DNA of 64,000 nucleotides from Pectinophora gossypiella (lineage: Eukaryota; Arthropoda; Insecta; Lepidoptera; Gelechiidae): the NCBI RefSeq assembly GCF_024362695.1, contig NC_065406.1, forward strand, positions 9,610,001 through 9,674,000. Direction: 5' to 3'. Every line of letters starts with the position of its first letter. Within the stretch, counting starts at the first letter, position 1. Positions 17,780 to 28,725 of this stretch are shown here, piece after piece. Both the position numbers and the translations under genes were made by a program. The notes under the pieces were generated by a model, which did not search any database, was not told the DNA's origin, and saw only the letters and a list, made by a program, of their open reading frames with translations.

Positions 17780-18225
17780 ACATAAAAAAATACTTTATTC
17801 TTCTTACTTCTTATCATGTGGGTTATGAGGTGGATAACCAACCTCATCAATACTGGTGTCAGGGTTATTACTAAGCCGCCAAAGGTCCCTGACATAGAGC
17901 ACATAACGACTACATACTTACATCAGTAAGTAGTAATCGGGACCAACGGCTTAACGTGCCTTCCGAAGCACGGATCATCTAACTGTCGGATAAACAGGTG
18001 ATCAGCCTATAATGTTCTAATCAAAGTAGGGATCACAAAGTGATTTTTTGTAATATTTCCTCACCGGGATCGAACCCGGGGCCTCCGGATCGCGAAACCA
18101 GCGAGCAACCAATGGACCTCAGAGGCCGTTAAATACTTTATTGCACACATAAGAAATACAAAAGAGACGAAAAAGAGAAGAAGAAAGAAGAAGAGAGAAG
18201 GATACAACAGGTTGCCTTATTGCTT
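17780..18225 (-). mobile_element. LINE 3' tail (family F) split by a SINE
   Basis: The minus-strand LINE tail begins 'ataacataaaaaaatacttt' at the left and resumes at 18131 with 'aaatactttattgcacacat', then 'ggttgccttattgcttac'. Family F tails also occur at 28791-28925 and 42446-42662. The 12-bp aaatactttatt is duplicated on both sides of the inserted SINE. Confidence 0.75.
17800..18130 (-). mobile_element. SINE, family A, nested in a LINE tail
   Basis: Full-length family A with core 'cgtgccttccgaagcacg' and box B 'ggttcgatcccggt' (one base short). It is flanked by aaatactttatt at 17788-17799 and 18131-18142, so it is younger than the LINE tail it interrupts. Confidence 0.88.
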
Positions 18226-18459
18226 ACTTACTTAGAACTCTACATTTTCTGTTGCAGGTATGTGAATGGAATGTAAATTTATGCATACGTAAGTCAAGGC
18301 ATCAATAGCCCACCTACATCGCAAAAATGTCTAATTATCGCTAATTAGAGAATTTAAATAAGTATTTAAAAACTGTTTTTAGGCGTTGGTTTTATTTAGG
18401 CGAGAAAGCGACAGAGATGACACAACTACTTAAAAAAAAAAAAAACAAACAAAAACATG

Positions 18460-18622
18460 CCGGGTCTGCATGACAACCACGCCGCGCGCGGCTCGAATTA
18501 TATCGAGGCCTTCGACCAATAGCCGTTTGACGTCCATCTACGTATATAGCATTCGTATCGTTTATTGGTCGAAGCGCACAATATAACTCGCGCCGCGCGG
18601 AGCGGTTGTCATGCAGACCCGG
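18460..18622. mobile_element. CpG-rich palindromic MITE
   Basis: The left arm 'ccgggtctgcatgacaacc' with 'ttcgaccaata' is mirrored at the right by 'tattggtcgaa' and 'ggttgtcatgcagacccgg'. The arms are about 65 bp and unusually GC-rich for the surroundings. Confidence 0.82.
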
Positions 18623-18829
18623 TAGGTGTTATTAAAAATGAGCCACAGACTTGATTAAACATTTATTACCAAGTGGTCTAGTGTTTCAAAATGTTTTACA
18701 TACCTAAGTAAGTACCTAAAGAAAACCAAGATGCATTCACTCTTGTTCACGCAACGCTATGAGTGTGTATGGGATTGAAATACATGAATCCAGTAGTCTT
18801 TTGACAGCTAATAATAATAACACAATGAT

Positions 18830-19194
18830 GCTAATCCCTGCAGACGAAATCTAATTTTATTTTAAGTTATACCTGTCATTTTCTTATCCGCTGAAAAAGA
18901 AAGGGACGGGTAATCGACAGGCATAAAATTTATGGAACACACGTCAAATTATAAGCAGAAATCTAAAACACCGTCTAAAAAGTTTACACCGTTCAATAAC
19001 CCGACAGAGTTACGTAGACAGCACGTCAAACGGATTACATACCGGCGAGATGCCTATTTTATTCGCCCTGATTATACATTCGTTTTAAAATTAACTTGTT
19101 AACAATCATCCGTCCTTTTCCTTTTCGGCGGATAAGAAAATGACGGGTATAACTTAAAATAAAATTAGGAAGTGTCTGCAGGAATCGGGGCCAA
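18830..19194. mobile_element. MITE family H, copy 2 (inverted relative to copy 1)
   Basis: It shares with 13090-13416 the ends 'ctgcagac' and 'gtctgcagg', 'attttattttaagtta', and the interior 'catccgtccttttccttttc' (here inverted). Confidence 0.8.
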
Positions 19195-20582
19195 TTTCAT
19201 TTGTTTAAATTTGTAATAACGAAAATGAATGGAACTTAGTCATACATCGATCGATTCTAATCGATAAGAGCTTATTTGGTAGTCCCTCCCGTTCCTCGTA
19301 GAGTGTTGCTATAATCTACTAGATAATCGCTACACGCTACCACTTAGATGTATGTAACTAAAAGTCGACCTATCTGTGGGTTGTATATTATTGGGTGTCG
19401 ATGAGTTAGCCACCCACGGTGCGATTTAAATCGTGTTATGGCATCTAGGTACGAAGTTAAACACTATCAAGACTATTTGCAACTTTATATAGAGGAAATA
19501 AAGTCGTTGTTCTGTGAATAGACGTTCTTAAACGCCTTATTTGAATCAATGCGAAAAGTCTCAGGGCAATCGACATGCAACTTTATATATTTATATTTAA
19601 ATTCGTATATTAGTATTTTTCAGATAGGTATGCATTATTATAATATATTAAATTGCAAAAAGTTCATATTTGTATTTTATTACATAATAAATGTTTTGGA
19701 CTAATTGCCATACTTGGTTTTATTGGCATCAAAACCTCAATCATATACTTTATATCAATTGCCTGATTTAATTTTGCATTCCATAAAAGTAGATTACTAT
19801 TTTGTCACAACTAATAATGTAATAAACATTACGCAGTCCTATATGGGTATATTGGGTCTATGCTATAATTTTGATGCATCGTTCAACGTAATAAAAAAAA
19901 AAGTTTGTATGTTATATACTGTATATAATACGATACTTGCTTTGCATTATACAGATAATGATCAACTCAATACAATGCAATCGTTACCTACGTAGTTGCC
20001 ATCTATAATGGAATATTAAGTTTAACAAATTTAATGATTGTGACTAATTTGTAACAATTCCGGGTCTGGAATTCAGATAACTGATATTTGCTGTAGGACA
20101 CCTAGGTGGTGGCAGCATGTCACAGACAAGCGCCATCTAGCGAAAACGGGATGTAACAATTTAGCTAGCTGGCCACATATTTTATCATAAAACAATAGAA
20201 ACAAAATAGAGTAGCAAGAACGACGCTGTTTTATTTTCCCGCTCCTTATATTCATTATATTCAACCAAATATATCCAAACCGATTATCTATTTCTTCATG
20301 CTGCTGAAATGCTTCAAGTTAAGATTTGAATGTGGGACCATCCAGGCTTACGTCCCCCAAAGAACAAATATAGCTTACGCCGTACAATGTTACCTTCGTG
20401 TAACCTTAACTTCAGACATAACACATTACTCTCTCACAACACACACACATATGTATCGCATAATATATCCCTACAGTGTGATTCCTAAATTCTAATTTGT
20501 GATCTATTTATTTTGTAAGACATTCCAACACAATGTATATTGTTTACGGAATAAATGAAATTGAAATTGAATTGAATTGAAT
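19195..20582. other. Unassigned sequence
   Basis: A very AT-rich stretch (especially 19560-20000) whose open frames are compositional. No gene was recognised. A short 'attgaattgaattgaattga' microsatellite lies at about 20560-20585. Confidence 0.4.
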
Positions 20583-20825
20583 TGAATGCATCTTTTATTT
20601 ATGTTTTTGGGTATAAATGATGACCCGTGTTATTACACCCAGGTACTATATATCTACCACCCAATATTATTCTGATCAAAATAAAGAGAAGTAAAATAGG
20701 TAGCAACATAATTCTATGGATATCAGATCTAATCCGAGCAATGAGAAAATAGGTAATTATCACGTTTAGTCTTTCGAACGCCGGAACGCGGATCTCGACC
20801 AGACACAATGTAAAATCTATTGTGT
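20583..20825 (-). repeat. Interspersed element, family L, copy 1
   Basis: It is the reverse complement of 32099-32350: shared blocks include 'ggtataaatgatgacccgtg' (diverged), 'tctgatcaaaataaagagaa' and 'gagaaaataggtaattatca'. The class is unknown. Confidence 0.6.
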
Positions 20826-21028
20826 CTGATATCTCGGCATATGAGAGGTTAAAGTATACAGCGATATCTTAATTTTTTTGGGGACGAAGTCTGGAAAGTC
20901 CCTGATTGTTTGTGGCTTTCCTTAGGTACACACATAATATTGTATTGCTTGGCCTAGTGAATTGTCAAGATCGCAGTATATGAAATTCAGGGTGCCTCAA
21001 TAGCAAATAAGCGCGATCTCATGTACGA

Positions 21029-21127
21029 TCTTCTTCTATCGTGTGGGTTGTGAGATGGATGACCAACCTCATCAACCCTGGTGTCAGGGTTATTATTGAG
21101 CCGCCAAAGACCCGTGACGTGACTCAA
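21029..21127 (-). mobile_element. SINE, family A, left-end fragment
   Basis: It has the family A tail from 'cttcttctatcgtgtggg' to 'gacgtgactca' and stops before the core. Confidence 0.75.
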
Positions 21128-21138
21128 AAAACGTTAAG

Positions 21139-21330
21139 ATCATAGATGTTTGCTCCAACCAGTGGTAGTAGTAATGTAGTAATGCGTGACAAATTATGTA
21201 AGTAAGTATTTATATAACTGTCGATAGTAGGATAAGGTATTAGAGTATTTCCATAACCATTTTGGTAAAGATTGTGAGGTCAATTAGACCTCATCAACCC
21301 TGGGGTCAGGGTTACTATTGCGCCACTAAA
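21139..21330 (+). repeat. Duplicated segment K, copy 1
   Basis: It is near-identical to 22693-22884 from 'atcatagatgtttgctccaa' through 'cctcatcaaccctggggtca', with few differences over about 190 bases. It ends in family A SINE sequence, so the unit is chimeric. Confidence 0.8.
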
Positions 21331-21460
21331 TGTCCCCTGACATGGTTCATGTAACGCTTACTTACATTAGTAACTAGTAACCGGGACCAACGGCTTAAAG
21401 TGCCGAAGCACGGATCATCTTACTTCTGGACAATCAGGTGATCAGCCTGCAATGTCCTAA
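21269..21460 (-). mobile_element. SINE, family A, partial
   Basis: It carries family A sequence from 'attgtgaggt' to 'caatgtcctaa', including a shortened core ('gccgaagcacgg'). It lacks the tRNA-like head and overlaps the end of segment K. Confidence 0.7.
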
Positions 21461-21931
21461 AAAAACAATATCAATGCGCGCGCACGCGTGTGATATTATT
21501 TTCAGACTCATGAGCCCTTGTTTTTAGCTATATCAACGTTTCATAGACTCGACTTACAAAAGCATCGACAGAAGTGAAATGAAAACACAGTTAGGTACTT
21601 AGATAATATGTTGTGACAGAATGCAGGTTGGCATTTCTTTGAAATATTACGTGGAGCCACCGTCGGGCGAAGCTTCCAGGTTCCATTCTGTTCTCCTCGC
21701 CTTTGACAGCGTTGATGTGAATATAACAACGTGAGGAACTTATGTTGTGACGTTGGGATTGGTCTGGTCTTTAGCTATATGATTTATCATGGCGAAAATC
21801 GCAAGTAATACATCACAACACATCATAACAGCAGCAGGCTTTCGCCCAACAAGATATATGCTTTATATTTTGACTATTGTTTGTTAAATATCAGGACGTA
21901 ATCTTGTAATTATATCTAATATCTAATAATA

Positions 21932-22103
21932 CGTGCTTCGGAGGGCACGTTAAGCCGTTGGTCCCGGCTATTAGCCGTAAAAACACCTCCACCAACCCGC
22001 ACTGGAGCAGCGTGATGGAGTATGCTCCATACCCCCTCCGGTTGATTGAGGGGAGGCCTGTGCCCAGCAGTGGGACGTATATAGGCAGTTTATGTATGTT
22101 ATG
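21932..22103 (+). mobile_element. SINE, family D, 5'-truncated with target duplication
   Basis: It starts inside the core ('cgtgcttcggagggcacg') and ends 'gcccagcagtgggacgtata' plus a tatgt tail. The 12-bp tatctaataata flanks it at 21920-21931 and 22104-22115. Confidence 0.85.
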
Positions 22104-22202
22104 TATCTAATAATAAGATAACTTTGCCTTAATACAATTCATATTGATATTGAAACAAAATATGTTCAATAGTTTTATTTGTACACAATTAAACGATTCA
22201 TC

Positions 22203-22521
22203 GTCATCTCCCTAGCATTATCCCGATTTCACAGGGTCCGTTTACCTAAACTGAAATTTTGACAGGTCCGGCTTTTTACAGAAGCGACTGCCTGACTAAC
22301 CTTCCAACCCGCGAAGGGAAATCCAGCCCAATACAGGTTAGGTCACATACCTCCGAATATGCATTTCTCGAGAATGTGGGTTTCCTCACGCTGAGCATGT
22401 CCATCCAAACATGAATTCGAAAAGAAATTCAACAATCTTTGGTTTAGACCTGTGCTGGATTCGAACTTGCGACCTGAAAGTGAGAGGCACGCGTTCTACC
22501 AACTGGGCTTCCACGGCTCTA
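22203..22521 (-). mobile_element. SINE, family C, near full length
   Basis: The left end is 'catctccctagcattatccc'. The head on the minus strand has 'agcccagttggtagaacgc' (with changes) and box B-like 'aggttcgaatcc'; the internal 'cacatacctccg' is present. Confidence 0.85.
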
Positions 22522-22692
22522 CAGTAAAACGAATCATAATGCTCATATCATCATTTTTTGAAACCGCGTGAGAATCAAGTCATTCCGTAGAGGCAAATCT
22601 ATAAGTCGTGTAAATAAGTTGTATAATATTGATGTGTGTAGGTAACATAATATTATGCAGTTTACTATTATACAATAAGAACAAACTTTTAA

Positions 22693-22884
22693 ATCATAGA
22701 TGTTTGCTCCAACCAGTGGTAGTAGTAATGTAGTAATGCGTGACAAATTATGTAAGTAAGTATTTATATAACTGTCGATAGTAGGGTAAGGTATTACAGT
22801 ATTTCCATAACCATTTTGGTAAATATTGTGAGGTTAATTAGACCTCATCAACCCTGGGGTCAGGTTTATTATTGAGCCGCCAAC
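22693..22884 (+). repeat. Duplicated segment K, copy 2
   Basis: This is the second copy of the 21139-21330 segment, 1.55 kb away in the same orientation, ending 'attgagccgccaa'. Confidence 0.8.
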
Positions 22885-22902
22885 TGTCCTGTCTACACAC
22901 TT

Positions 22903-23239
22903 CTTCTTCTTCAATCGTGTGGGTTGAGAGGTGGATCACTAACCCCATCAACCCTGGTGTCAGGGTTACTATTGAGTCGCCAAAGACCCCTGACATGGCT
23001 CATGTAACAACTACTTCCTTACACCAGTAAGAGTAACTGCGACCAACAGCTTAACGTGCCTTCTGAAGCACGGATCATCTTACTTTCGGACAATCAGGTG
23101 ATCAGCCTGCAATGTCCTAACCAAACTAGGGATCACAAAGTGATTTTTGTGATATATCCCTACCGGGATTTGAACCCGGGACCTCTGGATCGTGAGTCCA
23201 ACGCTCAAACCACTAGACCACAGAGGCCGTTAGGCAGTG
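22903..23239 (-). mobile_element. SINE, family A, full length with target duplication
   Basis: All family parts are present, and box B on the minus strand is 'gggttcaaatcccggt'. The 13-bp tgtctacacactt lies on both sides (22890-22902 and 23240-23252), so the insertion is fairly young. Confidence 0.92.
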
Positions 23240-23269
23240 TGTCTACACACTTGTTTAAGGAAACAGAAT

Positions 23270-23430
23270 CAGGGGGGTTAAAATGGCCACATGGAAGCAA
23301 TTCATCTAAAAAAAAACAATATTGCTTTTTGACATTTGTTTGCATTGCGCACTTACTTTTATATGTACAAATGTCAAATTGCAATATTGCTTTCTTAGAT
23401 TGCTTCGATGTGGCCATTTTAACCCCCCAG
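23270..23430. mobile_element. Palindromic MITE, family M1, copy 2
   Basis: The ends 'ggggggttaaaatggccaca' and 'tggccattttaacccccc' are mirror images, and the interior repeats 'caatattgctttt' inverted. This copy is better preserved than 10361-10510. Confidence 0.85.
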
Positions 23431-23599
23431 AAACAGTTGATGGTTAATTATGATACCTTCACTGGCTATATGGTAAATAATCCGAGAAACAATAATCCCT
23501 AAAAATCCCTAGCCATAAACATAGCCTGTCGATGCAGGTAGAGAGAGACCTCAATGTTGCTGGTATCTAAAATAAATAAGACCAAAATTTTCTGTATAT

Positions 23600-23935
23600 T
23601 CACTCGTGTGGCATCTTCAATGCCTGGTTTGATCTGTTGGCAGAGGAAAGGGCCAGGCGACACGAACGTGGCACGGGACTTCCTGCCACTGCCGCTGCAG
23701 ATCGTGTGGTGGAACTTGCCGCCCTCGCATTGGCTTATATAGTTATGAAAAAAGTGCCCCCTAGACACTACGTATATATAAATATATCACCCAGAACGGT
23801 GTGCTCACGTGCCCTCACTGTGCGCGGGAGTTCACTGTAAAGATAGGCTACATAAGCCATCCTCGGGCGCATCAGCGTCGTGCCGACTTGGAGTCGAAGT
23901 GGTCGCCATGGCCGAAATCGGTCGGAGATCATCAT
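23600..23935 (+). mobile_element. LINE remnant with two C2H2-like finger motifs
   Basis: At 23808-23870 the plus strand reads CPHCAREFTVKIGYISHPRA then H, a C2H2 finger pattern seen at the 3' end of some insect LINE proteins. About 80-100 bases upstream another frame reads SCGGTCRPRIGLYSYEKS, a decayed second motif. The frames are broken. Confidence 0.6.
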
Positions 23936-23949
23936 CATCATATCAACCA

Positions 23950-25127
23950 GAAAAGGTGTATGAGGCCTAATTTATGATGACACCTTCATACAAACTAATT
24001 ATGTAGCGAGAAGCAAGCTTACAACGCAGTCACGTAGCGTTTTATACTTAATTGAATAGCTCGTAAACCTACGTAGATTCAAAGAAGAATGTTGTGTTTG
24101 AAACTATTGTCAGACTGAGAGTAGTGTTGAAGTTATAAACTTCTTAATGTAAATGTATAGCCTTACGCGGTTATGGAACGTAACGAATCGTGAACTGTTT
24201 GCTTAAACTCACACAGTGTAAGTTACATATTCGAACATAATATTGCTTTGCGTATTTGATAAATACCTATTCTTAACTGCTGGTTAGGTAACGCTTTATG
24301 TAAAAAGTCAATAAACCTTGTAGAAGAGCGATAAATATTACATTTCGCGTTTTTTTTCGCATAGGTAATGTAAGATAATAACTGTGAAATACCCAAGCAG
24401 CAAACGTTGTTCACTGGGACAAGAGGAATCAACCGTAGGGGTGTTAAATTTATTGTATAATTTTAATTTTAACAAGCGACGCCCTAACGATGTCATTCGT
24501 GCTTCACTGCCTACAATAATATGCGACTGGGAGGCGCATCGCAGGAAAAAGGCTGTATATTACCCGTGCTGTATTTCAGATTTGTCTTTCAACTTTTTAT
24601 ATTTCAAGCACGTTAAATAAAGTGCAATATTATATAATACAACTACGATAAAACTAAAACGCAATCGATAAAATAAGTACTTATTAGTATTATTTTTCTT
24701 AGCGTCAAACGTTGACAAATATAATAATGATGTATTGTTGCTGGGGCTTAAAAATGGCGTAGGTATAGTGTAGATATTTGTTGAATATGTTTAGTATATA
24801 TTTCCTGTACTTGATAAATATATATCTATAAGAATTAGCATCACGTGTTAGCAGTTACTTACATAAATATGTCTTGAAGGATGTGAATTGTTGTTTTCCT
24901 TATATCTGTAGATTATAAATAATACTATTATAGCATATTATTGGATTTTCTTGTTTCCTCGAGCATGTAAGAATCTTAAGTCCTAACTTCGATAAGCGAT
25001 TTCCTTGAATTTCGTATTTTATTTATTTGATTGTTAGGTGGTAGATACGTCTTAAGAAGGATAAGAAGAATAAAATAAATTTATTGCCAGTATCAATTTA
25101 CATTTGCTATAAGAACTAGGAACTAAC
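23950..25127. other. Unassigned sequence
   Basis: AT-rich; short open frames only. No gene was recognised. Confidence 0.4.
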
Positions 25128-25464
25128 TAACAGCCTCCGTGGTTTAGTGGTTAGAGCGTTAGGCTCACGATCTGGAGGTCCGGGTTCGATTCCCGATGGG
25201 GACATTGTCGAAATCACTTTGTGAAACTGTCCTTTGTTTGGTAAGGACTTTTCAGGCTTGAATCACCTGATTGTCCGAAAAAGTAAGATGATTCCGTGCT
25301 TCGGAGGGCACGTTAAGTCGTTGGTCCCGGCTATTAGCCGTAAAAACACCTCCACCAACCCGCAGTGGAGCAGCGTGGTGGAGTATGCTCCATATCCCCT
25401 CCGGTTGATTGAGGGGAGGCCTGTGCCCAGCAGTGGGACGTATATAGGCAGTTTGTGTATGTAT
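25128..25464 (+). mobile_element. SINE, family D, full length
   Basis: The head is 'cctccgtggtttagtggtta', box B 'gggttcgattcccgat', the core 'cgtgcttcggagggcacg' then 'ctattagccgtaaaaacacc', and the tail 'gcccagcagtgggacgtata'. It is the only complete family D copy here and serves as the reference. Confidence 0.9.
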
Positions 25465-26094
25465 TTTATATGATTATAAATATTACGAATACGGGCAAAA
25501 GGAAATGGCTCAGCTTGTGCTGTGACGAAGCCATGCTATGGCGCCATCCAGCGCTGGTTTTCAGTCATTTCCTCGTATTACGTCCTACGTGATGATCACA
25601 TTATCAAATATCAGTTGGGTTCGCATACCAGACCTATAAGTGTAAGTGCGTTTATGTGTTTATTTCTTTGTATCGGTGCGCTCTAAGTACAACACTTAGC
25701 TATAAATTAAATAATTCATAATTTATGTATCTAATTCATGGACGCTCTATATACGTCCTAGTAGTGCGCACAAGCAGACCTCACTTTACCAACCGAAGGC
25801 GGAACTGTTCTAATTTGAATCTTAATATAATAGGCTACTTGACAACCTAGTGAAATGAGATACTTTTTACGAAACATCAAAACGAAAGCTTTCTTCGGAG
25901 TTGGTATAGAAATACTGTCCTGTGACGTCATCAACAAAAGCGGTCAAACGTCGTACTCATTCTCACTTAATTCGAAAATAAGTCGAAAAGTAAAATGAGA
26001 TTGTTTTTTGATTATCTTAGACTGGCTTCTATTTCTAGATAAGCATCTTATAATTTATCTTTGACCCAATCAAATTGCATACATTCGATTTAGG
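25465..26094. other. Unassigned sequence
   Basis: No gene was recognised. 'ggaaatggct' at 25501 and 'agtcatttcc' near 25570 form a weak inverted pair. Confidence 0.3.
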
Positions 26095-26223
26095 TACAGT
26101 CACGAGCATTAATATGTATACACTTTGGTACCATATCACATTAACTTTTTTGACAAATTGAACTGTAAGTCTCACTAAATGTCATATATGTTAGTGCGAC
26201 AGAGTCCTGTAGTCATGACTGTA
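26095..26223 (+). mobile_element. Short MITE-like element, family T, copy 1
   Basis: The ends are 'tacagtcacgagc' and 'gtcatgactgta'; the interior has 'aatatgtatacactttgg' and 'cacattaacttttttgacaa'. Other copies are at 40014-40170 and, inverted, 47229-47372. Confidence 0.75.
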
Positions 26224-27050
26224 GCTACATTGAATATAAATATCAAACCCAACATACCTATATCATTATTATATGAAAAATTATTAATAATAAATAAAAT
26301 AGATGAGATCGCGTTGATGTCTTTGAAATAGTAGGTACCAGATGTTCTTTTGCGCGGTTACGAAATCGAACTAGGTACGTACCTACTAGGTATTTAAACA
26401 AGAAACATGTCATTGCCACCTAAAATTATACTTTATTAATTGTATATTTATATACAGTACTTAGTTTATCTCCTGCGAATTATTTATATTTTGTTGCAAG
26501 ATATGATTCATTCGCAGATTTCGTAATTCTCCAGCTATTGCACTACAAATTAATACAATGCGTTGGCACATCAGAACGAATTATTTTACGCTTCGCAACT
26601 AAATACTAGATTGGATAGCAATTGTTCACTGTGACTGGTGTAATTTAAGTTAACACTGCTATGTAACCTTAAGGCACGTGCCTAGTGGGTGGAGTGTGAA
26701 CACACTCGAGACGAGATGATGTCATACCTGCCCAGTGTAGTCACCCTCAGGGCTTTAGGACACTGGTCCCACACCCTACAGTCGCCACTACTGACACACT
26801 ACTCCATTTTAACCAATAGTTATGCAAGCCAAACCGGTCGTTCGCACTAAAGCGAAGTCATTCACAAAATCGCAGACACCTGTTATGAAAATACGCTCTC
26901 ACTCCGAACTTTTAACGCAACCTTCACAGAACTCCCAAACTAACGTTAGCGCTAATTCTTACGATTTTACGGCATTCACGGCAAGTATATAAATGCCCTT
27001 GTCGAATATCCCTGCATAAATGCAAGATGCAGCTGCAATGTGCACTGTTT
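26224..27050. other. Unassigned, largely repeat-free sequence next to a promoter candidate
   Basis: No repeats were recognised from about 26640 to 27050. The composition is less AT-rich than average, with CCAAT-like and TATA-like motifs. Confidence 0.35.
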
Positions 27051-27052
27051 AC

Positions 27053-27125
27053 CTCGGTCATGCGACTCTAACAACACATCACTGACTCCTGTTGAGGCAC
27101 TTCACTTCAGTTTCACTTTTATATC
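27053..27125 (-). promoter_or_regulatory. Candidate jbug promoter and non-coding first exon
   Basis: On the minus strand a TATA-like 'gatataaaag' (about 27116-27125) is followed about 30-40 bases later by initiator-like tcaac and tcagt, and then by a donor (ccgag|gtaaac) with exon edge at 27053. GC-rich sequence lies behind it (27180-27300). It could be the 5' UTR exon that splices to 11260, but nothing in the sequence proves the link. Confidence 0.3.
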
Positions 27126-27179
27126 ACGTTTATTAACGTTGTTATTGCGTATAAATATCGTAATAAGCGTTTGTCGCGT

Positions 27180-27300
27180 TCGTGAGGCCAGCATGCGCGG
27201 GCGCGGTTGAGGCCTCGTCCGCAAGGAGTGACGGAGGCGCAGGCTGCGCGGGAGGCTGCCTCCCCTCCCCCGCCGCACCGGCGCGCGCGCAGGCATTCCG
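27180..27300. promoter_or_regulatory. GC- and CpG-rich block
   Basis: About 120 bases very rich in G, C and CpG in an AT-rich setting, with no repeat signature. It flanks the candidate first exon. Promoter-proximal sequence is inference. Confidence 0.4.
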
Positions 27301-27339
27301 ACTGTGACGACAACGTGCCCATTTATGTCTTTGGACACG

Positions 27340-28380
27340 GTTGATGGTCACAGCGGCCATATGGTGTCTTGCACTCGAAGCGATTATGTTTTTTCAATGG
27401 AATTCCGTAATAGTAGTGAATTACCTCAAGGTGTGGGAAATTGTGGGCCCTACCAAATGGCTGCCCTCGCAATTTGCAGAAGTATCTCATGCACAAACAC
27501 TACCACTGCTCTTACGATCAACATTTAATTGAAAAGCAATTTGTATAGTTTACGTTCTTCGTTCCGCTCGTAAAATTCGAACTAAAAGATAGCAAACGAG
27601 GAAATTGTTTTTCTTACGTGAGTACGGGAACTAACACATATTACACGTAATTTTGTTCTAATAGGTACCTAACCTCGACAACACCTACACTTAGATATGA
27701 CAAAGTACAAAAACATTTCACACTTATTACAAGTCACACACAATGGTATCTGTACCTATGAAGATGTAACAAAAACTGTGGCTAATTATCACTTGTAATA
27801 TTATGCGTGCGGACCGCGCAATTTATAGTGTTTGTTGTGTATTAAGTTCTGGAGGAAAGGAAAATGCTTGCGTAATTTATGTGGGCATAAATTATGAATA
27901 AAGAGGGCGGAGGCTGGGCCCTCGCGAGCGGCTCGCTATCTGCGGAAGAGTTAAATTGGTTCCGAGGGTCGCAAGGCTTTAATTTGATGCGGGTTTGGTC
28001 GAGCGAGGCCCTTTATGGTAAGGGAATTTGTCGATTTTTAATTCTCAAACAGCGGCGTTGGGAACACATTACGTCTATACATAACCTCATAAAAGACCCG
28101 AATTCGAGAGCCGGCTGTAAATTAAATTTCGCTCCTGACATTATTCTTTTCAAGGGTGGGTGTTTGAATGTTGTTTCGTATAAAATTAAAAGCTTCTATT
28201 TAGGTATTAATTTGAAAATCGTCAACCACATAAGAGCCTGTTTGATAATCGCTTTAGAAACTCTCGCAACAGTCACGTTAGTTTTCATATATAAAAAATT
28301 GTCGAAGTTTTTATCTGGATTGAAAGCAGCGTGTCAATTTCGAGGTTTTCTTGGAGAAAATCACATCAGAATGTAAATTT
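27340..28380. other. Repeat-free block, possible regulatory DNA
   Basis: It contains none of the window's repeat families and has mixed composition. A frame open for 160 codons on the plus strand (27894-28376) has no recognisable domain. 'gcataaattatgaataaaga' near 27881 resembles Hox/Caudal-type sites. Possibly a conserved enhancer; not shown. Confidence 0.3.
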
Positions 28381-28725
28381 TCAATCAAGGTTTTCACAAT
28401 TATGTAGAAAAACCTACAACAACAACGTCGTCATAAACACGGCTTTTGAATTGCCGAAGGTAGACCGTTCTTAGTACCCACAAAGTTAGTAGGTACCTAT
28501 ACCTATTGTAGATAATAATATTCGCAATGATTGCACGGTGGAGTTGTCCGGGTGAAACGCGCCGGACGGGATAACTCGTGAATACATTTGAATGGCTGAA
28601 CTGGAACTATGTGACATTTGCCCTGCAGGACACAGGTGACGCAATGGCCACGCTTCCATGAAATCCGGTCAATGGTAAGGTATTATTTTATCGGAGGTAT
28701 TTTTTGCAAAGAAATTCCTGATTAT

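Noticed and set aside
27894..28376. 160-codon plus-strand open frame as a gene
   Set aside because: No domain, no splice or promoter context, and mixed hydrophobic content typical of a chance frame in GC-richer DNA.
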